Source: Panacagrimonas sp041603235
GTDB lineage: Bacteria > Pseudomonadota > Gammaproteobacteria > Nevskiales > Nevskiaceae
Reading direction: 5' to 3'
Assembly: GCA_041603235.1 (NCBI GenBank)
Contig: JBFIES010000003.1
Location: 1 to 64,000, forward strand
DNA: 64,000 bases
Shown: positions 59,277-64,000 of the stretch, piece by piece
Layout of the letters: every line of letters begins with the position of its first letter
Position numbering within the stretch: position 1 is the stretch's first letter
Translations under genes and position numbers: made by a program
Notes under the pieces: model-generated
What the model saw: the letters and a program-made list of their open reading frames with translations, nothing else
Told to the model about the DNA's origin: nothing
Databases searched by the model: none

Positions 59277-60716
59277 ATGTCTGAAGCCCTTCAAACCGCG
59301 CGCCAACTGTTTCTCGATCCCGCCAGCCTGGATGAGCGTCACCTCGAGCAGATCCTGGGTGAAAGCCTTTCCAGCGGGGCAGAAGATGCTGATCTCTACT
59401 TCCAGTATTCGCGTACCGAGCATTGGTCGCTGGAAGAGGGCATCGTCAAATCCGGCAGCCATTCGGTTGAGAAAGGCGTCGGTGTGCGCACGGTTTCAGG
59501 CGAAAAGCAGGGGCTGGCCTACTCGGAAGATATTCGCCTCGACGCGCTGGTGGAGGCTGCGGCCGCAGCGCGGGCCATTGTCAGCGACGGCAAGGCCAAT
59601 GAGGTTGCGCCGCAACGCATCGTGCTGGGCCGTGCGCTTTATCCGCAGGTCGATCCGCCGGCCTCGGCCGATGCCCCGGCCAAGATCGCGCTGCTGCGTC
59701 GTGCCGATACTGCGGCCCGCGCTGCCGATCCGCGTGTGCAGCAGGTCATGTGTGCCCTGGCGGCCCAGTATGAAGTGGTCATGGTGGCCCGCGCCGATGG
59801 CAGCCGCAGTGCGGATGTGCGTCCGCTGGTGCGTATGGACGTGACCGTCATTGTTGAGCAGAACGGTCGTCGCGAGCAGGCCCATGTGGGCGGCGGTGCG
59901 CGTGCCCAGCTCGATTATTTTCAGGAAGACCTGCCCGAGCAGTATGCAAAGGAGGCGGTCCGTCAGGCGCTGATCCTGCTCGATTCGGTTGCCGCACCGG
60001 CGGGGTCGATGCCGGTGGTACTCGGTCCGGGCTGGCCCGGCGTCCTGCTGCACGAGGCGATTGGCCATGGCCTGGAAGGCGATTTCAATCGCAAAGGCAC
60101 CTCCGCCTTTGCCGGGCGCATGGGGCAGCGCGTGGCATCTGACCTGTGCACCGTGGTGGATGACGGCACCATGCCGGGACGGCGCGGCTCACTCAACCTC
60201 GACGACGAGGGCAATACCAGCCAGTGCACCACTCTGATCGAGAACGGCATGCTGGCTGGCTACATGCAGGACACGCTCAATGCGCGCCTGATGAAAACCA
60301 AATCAACTGGCAATGGGCGGCGTGAATCCTTTGCCTCGCTGGTGATGCCGCGCATGACCAACACCTACATGCTAGGCGGCAAGTCTGATCCTGCCGAGAT
60401 CATCGCCTCAGTTTCAAAAGGGATCTACGCCGTGAATTTCGGCGGCGGACAGGTGGATATCACGTCGGGCAATTTCACCTTCTCGGCATCCGAGGCCTAT
60501 CTGATTGAGAACGGCAAGATCACCCGCCCGGTGAAAGGCGCCACCCTGATCGGCAATGGCCCGGAAGTGCTGACCCGCGTGTCCATGGTCGGCAACGATC
60601 TCAAGCTCGACGCCGGCGTCGGCATCTGCGGAAAAGATGGCCAGAGCGTGCCGGTTGGGGTGGGCCAGCCCACGCTGCGCCTGGACAGCCTGACCGTTGG
60701 CGGTACGCAGAGCTGA
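59277..60716 (+). CDS. tldD: TldD metalloprotease subunit
   Basis: ATG 59277; 479 residues, usual for TldD. HExxxH motif H259-E-A-I-G-H264 followed by GLEGDFNRKGTSAFAGRMGQ; QSVPVGVGQPTLRLDSLTVG at the C-terminus. With TldE/PmbA (not in the window) it degrades unfolded peptides and matures some RiPPs and the CcdA antitoxin. An open frame upstream to 59142 looks untranslated. Confidence 0.95.
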   Translation: MSEALQTARQLFLDPASLDERHLEQILGESLSSGAEDADLYFQYSRTEHWSLEEGIVKSGSHSVEKGVGVRTVSGEKQGLAYSEDIRLDALVEAAAAARAIVSDGKANEVAPQRIVLGRALYPQVDPPASADAPAKIALLRRADTAARAADPRVQQVMCALAAQYEVVMVARADGSRSADVRPLVRMDVTVIVEQNGRREQAHVGGGARAQLDYFQEDLPEQYAKEAVRQALILLDSVAAPAGSMPVVLGPGWPGVLLHEAIGHGLEGDFNRKGTSAFAGRMGQRVASDLCTVVDDGTMPGRRGSLNLDDEGNTSQCTTLIENGMLAGYMQDTLNARLMKTKSTGNGRRESFASLVMPRMTNTYMLGGKSDPAEIIASVSKGIYAVNFGGGQVDITSGNFTFSASEAYLIENGKITRPVKGATLIGNGPEVLTRVSMVGNDLKLDAGVGICGKDGQSVPVGVGQPTLRLDSLTVGGTQS

Positions 60717-60753
60717 GCCGGTACTCTCAGTAAATTATTGTTGTTGGAATCCC

Positions 60754-60882
60754 ATGATCATCATCATTGGCATCACTTTTCTGTTTGGCGTTCTGGTCGG
60801 CATTTTTGCGTCCTATCACTTTGCCAATGTTGCCGAGCTCAAACGAAAGGCGGCAGAACTGGATCGTCTGGACAAGGACTGA
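60754..60882 (+). CDS. Small single-TM protein
   Basis: 42 residues: IIIIGITFLFGVLVGIFASY, then a charged helix HFANVAELKRKAAELDRLDK. One membrane anchor plus a short helix. Between tldD and rsmD. Unknown function. Confidence 0.5.
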   Translation: MIIIIGITFLFGVLVGIFASYHFANVAELKRKAAELDRLDKD

Positions 60883-60926
60883 TGTGGGCGTCCTTCCTTC
60901 TTTTGACAGCTGCCTGCCAGAATTGA

Positions 60927-61499
60927 ATGCGTAACAGAGCTCCGGGTCGTCTTCGAATCATTGGCGGACAGTGGCGTAGCCGGCTGATCAACTTTGCCGA
61001 GGACAATGGCGTGCGACCCACACCGGATCGTGTGCGCCAGACGCTTTTCGACTGGCTGGCACCACGCATTGATGGCGCTCGCTGTCTGGATCTGTATGCC
61101 GGCAGTGGTGCACTCGGGCTGGAAGCCCTGTCACGTCGCGCAGACTCGGTGCGCTTTGTTGAAACCGGTCCAGAACAGGTTCGCGCCATTCGCACAGCCC
61201 TTGAGATGCTGGATGCCGCAGGCCGTGCTCAGGTGATTCAGGGTGCAGCCCAGTCGCACCTGGCATCTTGTGCAGATACCTTCAATATTGTTTTTCTTGA
61301 TCCGCCTTACACCAGCACCGAACTTGTGCAGGTATTGCCCTTACTGCCACCCGTTCTTGCGCAGGACAATCGCGTCTATCTGGAATGGTCAGCGGAGAGC
61401 AAGCCGGAGCTTCCGCCGGGCTTTGAATGGCTGCGAGAGAAGAAGGCAGGTCGGGTAAGCTTTGGGCTGATCACTTACGCATCTGGAGATCAAACATGA
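60927..61499 (+). CDS. rsmD: 16S rRNA m2G966 methyltransferase
   Basis: 190 residues. RIIGGQWRSR, VRPTPDRVRQTLFDWL, SAM motif LDLYAGSGALGLEALSR (54-70), DPPY (124-127). Methylates G966 of 16S rRNA. Its stop overlaps the coaD start (ATGA), the conserved pairing in many gammaproteobacteria. Confidence 0.95.
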   Translation: MRNRAPGRLRIIGGQWRSRLINFAEDNGVRPTPDRVRQTLFDWLAPRIDGARCLDLYAGSGALGLEALSRRADSVRFVETGPEQVRAIRTALEMLDAAGRAQVIQGAAQSHLASCADTFNIVFLDPPYTSTELVQVLPLLPPVLAQDNRVYLEWSAESKPELPPGFEWLREKKAGRVSFGLITYASGDQT

Positions 61500-61987
61500 C
61501 GGTTGTCGCTGCCTATTCAGGCACCTTCGATCCCATCACCCTGGGCCATAACGACATCATGCATCGCGCCGCGCGCATGTTTCCCAAGTTGATTGTTGCG
61601 GTGGGTTCCAACGTCGCCAAGAATCCGAAATTCTCGCTCGATGAGCGGGTGGCGCTGATTCGCGAGGCAACCAAGGACCTGGACAATGTTGAGGTCATGG
61701 GTTTTGACGGGCTTGTCGTTGACTTTGCCCGCGACAACGGCGTCACCGTGCTGGTTCGTGGCGTGCGCACCGTCGGAGATGTGGACTACGAAAAGCAGAT
61801 GGCAGTCATGAACCGCGATCTGTATCCCGACCTGGACACCATCATGCTCACACCTGCACCAGAGTACGCGCACTTGTCGTCGAGCCTGGTAAGAGAGCTT
61901 GCCGGTCTGGGCGCACCGGTAGAAAAGCTGGTGCCGCCTGCGGTGATTCCTGCATTGCTGGCCCGATTTGGTCGTAAACCGGACTGA
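61496..61987 (+). CDS. coaD: Phosphopantetheine adenylyltransferase
   Basis: ATG 61496 overlaps the rsmD stop. 163 residues. Nucleotidyltransferase motif GTFDPITLGH (T15-x-G-H18), KNPKFSLDERVALI, VRGVRTVGDVDYEKQMAVMN, EYAHLSSSLVREL. Fourth step of coenzyme A synthesis. Confidence 0.96.
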   Translation: MTVVAAYSGTFDPITLGHNDIMHRAARMFPKLIVAVGSNVAKNPKFSLDERVALIREATKDLDNVEVMGFDGLVVDFARDNGVTVLVRGVRTVGDVDYEKQMAVMNRDLYPDLDTIMLTPAPEYAHLSSSLVRELAGLGAPVEKLVPPAVIPALLARFGRKPD

Positions 61988-61994
61988 GCATTCC

Positions 61995-62777
61995 ATGCGC
62001 ATTGTTTCGCACACTTGTTCGAACACGGAGATTGTCTGCGCACTGGGTTGCGCGGAAATGCTCGTGGGCGTTGATCAGGATTCCGACTTTCCCGTCGATG
62101 TGGTCAGCCAACTGCCCAAGCTGGGGCGTGACTTGTCGCTGGACATTGAACAGGTCAGGGCACTGAAACCAGACCTGGTGCTGACATCGCGCACCTTGCC
62201 GGGCCATGAAACCATCGTTGAACAATTGCAGGCCTGCGGTCTACCGACCCTGATCTGTGAGCCTGTTTCCATGGATGAGGTCTACGAGGACATCCGGCGA
62301 ATTGCCGACGCGCTGCAGGTGCAGGAACGCGGCGAAGCCCTTATCGCTCAAATGCAGGCTGAGATGCCGACAATTGCACCGCATGCGGACGCGCCGAAGA
62401 TCCTGATCGAGTGGTGGCCAAAACCGGTCATCGCTCCGACTCGCGACTCATGGGCCTCTGATCTGATCGAGATGGCGGGTGCCAGCAATCCGTGGCGGTC
62501 CTTGCCCGGCAAGAGCGTGCCGCTGAGCAGTGAACAGATTCATCAGCACGCGCCGGATGTGGTGGTCATGGCCTGGTGCGGCGTGTCGGTGGAGAATTAT
62601 CGCAGCGACATTGTTCGTCGGCGCGAGGGCTGGGATTCGGTGCCCGCCGTAAAAAACAATCGCATCTATCCCATCACCGAAGCTTTTCTGGGGCGACCCG
62701 GACCAAGGCTCGTGGATGGCTACAAGGCCCTGCGCAGTCTGGTTGAAACTTATCAGGGCGGTCAGCGCCCTTCATGA
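61995..62777 (+). CDS. BtuF-like (cobalamin-type) substrate-binding protein
   Basis: ATG 61995, 260 residues. CSNTEIVCALGCAEMLVGVD, LKPDLVLTSRTLPGHETIVE, VKNNRIYPI show the periplasmic-binding-protein fold of vitamin B12/iron chelate ABC systems. There is no signal peptide and no transport genes beside it. Either the true start is missed, or this is one of the cytoplasmic members often labelled cobalamin-binding. Confidence 0.78.
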   Translation: MRIVSHTCSNTEIVCALGCAEMLVGVDQDSDFPVDVVSQLPKLGRDLSLDIEQVRALKPDLVLTSRTLPGHETIVEQLQACGLPTLICEPVSMDEVYEDIRRIADALQVQERGEALIAQMQAEMPTIAPHADAPKILIEWWPKPVIAPTRDSWASDLIEMAGASNPWRSLPGKSVPLSSEQIHQHAPDVVVMAWCGVSVENYRSDIVRRREGWDSVPAVKNNRIYPITEAFLGRPGPRLVDGYKALRSLVETYQGGQRPS

Positions 62778-62841
62778 CGCACATGCAGCGGGACGGCTTT
62801 TGTTTCGTGTTGCGCGCGCAGCGCGAGTGGCCTGTATCGCC

Positions 62842-63096
62842 ATGGCGCTGAAGATCACAGAAGAGTGCATCAACTGTGACGTCTGTGAGCCGGTGTGCCC
62901 GAATCAGGCGATTTATCAAGGTGTCGAGATCTACGAAATTGACCCGCAGCGCTGTACCGAATGCGTAGGACATTTTGAAACATCACAGTGCGTAGACGTG
63001 TGCCCGGTCAACTGCATTCCACTGGATCCCGATCACGACGAAACGCGTGATCAATTGCATGAAAAATTCCTGAAGCTCACGGCAGAGAATTCATGA
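62842..63096 (+). CDS. YfhL-family 4Fe-4S ferredoxin
   Basis: 84 residues from ATG 62842. Two clusters: C9-x2-C12-x2-C15-x3-C19-P and C38-x2-C41-x8-C50-x3-C54-P, the YfhL/AlvinFdx pattern with an insert in the second motif. Low-potential electron carrier. Its stop overlaps the ggt start. The longer frame from 62716 has no start signal. Confidence 0.93.
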   Translation: MALKITEECINCDVCEPVCPNQAIYQGVEIYEIDPQRCTECVGHFETSQCVDVCPVNCIPLDPDHDETRDQLHEKFLKLTAENS

Positions 63097-64000
63097 GAAA
63101 AAAATTATCAGCGGTGTTCGTGCTGGCCTTGCTCTCGATCCAGTTATCTGTGCATGCAGCGAATAAGCCGGGTGTAGACGCTGTAGCGAGCGCGCATCCC
63201 CTGGCAACCGAAGCGGGTCTGCAAATTCTGGCTGAAGGCGGCAATGCCTTTGATGCGGCGGTCGCCGTGACCAGCACACTGGCAGTGGTTGAGCCCACTG
63301 GATCGGGTCTGGGTGGCGGCGGCTTCTGGCTGCTGCATCGGGCGTCCGATGGTCTGCAGACATTCGTCGATGGCAGGGAAACAGCGCCTGCTGCTGCTCA
63401 TCGGGACATGTATCTGGATGCTGATGGTAAAGCCATTCGCGAGGCTTCGCTGTTTGGACCATTGGCGGCGGGTATCCCTGGCGAGCCCGCAGCCATCGTG
63501 CATCTGGCCACCCGTTATGGCCAACTGCCGCTCGCACAATCCCTGAAGCCCGCGATCAAGGCTGCGCGCGAAGGGTTCGCCTGCGACAAGAAGCTGGCAC
63601 ATGCGTTTGATCGGCACTGGTCTCGCCTGTCGCCCGCAGCGCATCAGGTATTTGGGCGTGATGGCCGCGCACCACGCGAAGGCGAGCAAATTGTGCAGGC
63701 CGAGCTTGCGATTGTTCTTCAGCGACTCGCAGAGCAGGGACTCAAAGGCTTTTATGAGGGCAAGACGGCTCAGGCGCTGGTGGCGGGGTCAGATGCCGAT
63801 GGCGGCATCTGGACACTCGATGATCTGCGTAGCTACAAACTTGTGGAGCGCGAGCCGGCCGTCACCATGTATCAGGGCATTCGTGTGATCTCTGCACCGC
63901 CACCGTCAGCGGGCGGCATCACGCTGGCGCAGATTCTGGGCCAGCTTGAAAGCAGAAAGTTTCAGGGCGGAGACTTGATTGCTTCCAGACATCTGCTGAT
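63093..64000 (+). CDS. ggt: Gamma-glutamyltransferase, N-terminal part (runs off the window)
   Basis: ATG 63093 overlaps the ferredoxin stop (ATGA). 302 codons are present and open to the edge. A signal peptide (LSAVFVLALLSIQLSVHA) is followed by AVASAHPLATEAGLQILAEG, GNAFDAAVAV, VEPTGSGLGGGGFWLL, FVDGRETAP, GIPGEPAAIVHLA, all from the large subunit of Ggt. The autocleavage Thr lies beyond the edge. Periplasmic; hydrolyses glutathione and gamma-glutamyl peptides. Confidence 0.93.
   Translation, partial: MRKKLSAVFVLALLSIQLSVHAANKPGVDAVASAHPLATEAGLQILAEGGNAFDAAVAVTSTLAVVEPTGSGLGGGGFWLLHRASDGLQTFVDGRETAPAAAHRDMYLDADGKAIREASLFGPLAAGIPGEPAAIVHLATRYGQLPLAQSLKPAIKAAREGFACDKKLAHAFDRHWSRLSPAAHQVFGRDGRAPREGEQIVQAELAIVLQRLAEQGLKGFYEGKTAQALVAGSDADGGIWTLDDLRSYKLVEREPAVTMYQGIRVISAPPPSAGGITLAQILGQLESRKFQGGDLIASRHLL

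Noticed and set aside
1..64000. CRISPR array
   Set aside because: No regularly spaced direct repeats with unique spacers were seen; the regular arrays present are IS21 ends (18860-19005) and the tag duplication (57283-57681).

Overview
The window reads as chromosome of a Gram-negative bacterium, most likely a gammaproteobacterium. The grounds are lipobox, Tat and outer-membrane proteins throughout, a tldD / rsmD / coaD / YfhL-ferredoxin / ggt housekeeping run, and DUF1302, DUF1329, DUF3237, DUF4331 and FadL-type genes of the kind carried by degraders of hydrophobic compounds. A Nevskiales/Solimonadaceae-like host is a guess from gene content only.

Left third (1-26.7 kb) is accessory DNA. Positions 1-8 kb hold a SUKH-type C-terminus, small lipoproteins and secreted proteins of unknown function on both strands, hairpin repeats, and relics (IS3 orfA start, UvrD-type helicase C-terminus, a frameshifted lipoprotein). 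Positions 8.4-14.8 kb are a leftward operon marR-like > fadL-like > membrane fusion protein > RND pump, with overlapping or closely spaced genes. A Ner/cI-like divergent regulator pair with a membrane protein follows, then a complete IS21-family element (istA, istB, seven 21-bp terminal repeats). Positions 19.5-26.7 kb carry plasmid-like genes and a 5.3-kb integrative element (integrase, excisionase-like protein, rolling-circle-type initiator, three-gene cargo operon). The element is bounded by 45-bp exact copies of the 3' half of a tRNA-Met(CAU) gene. No intact tRNA was found, which suggests stacked insertions.

Middle (27-40 kb): a Fur-box-preceded operon (porin, FMN-binding protein, ApbE flavin transferase, 4-helix His-rich membrane protein) looks like an iron-responsive, flavin-based extracytoplasmic electron-transfer system. 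Next is an operon of MMPL-type RND transporter, YCF48/BNR protein and DUF1302 protein, then a Tat-exported DUF1329 protein; it has a perfect inverted-repeat operator and a tiny leader ORF in front. SDR, unknown and DUF3237 genes follow.

Right third (40-64 kb): three paralogous NADP-dependent MDR oxidoreductases, an SCP-x-type thiolase, a Rieske oxygenase and two SDRs suggest catabolism of a lipid- or steroid-like or other hydrophobic substrate (inference). A compact unit of RimK-like ATP-grasp, M14-like DUF2817 peptidase and GNAT-C39 fusion looks like an uncharacterised peptide or protein modification module. A DUF4331 > lipoprotein > TPR > HupE/UreJ operon, a pyrC-like dihydroorotase, tag (preceded by three 133-bp tandem copies of its own 5' end), tldD, rsmD, coaD, a BtuF-like protein, ferredoxin and a truncated ggt complete the window.

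Most striking: the tag 5'-end amplification, the three-gene cargo operon of the tRNA-Met element, the ATP-grasp/M14/GNAT-C39 unit, and the Fur-linked flavinylation operon.
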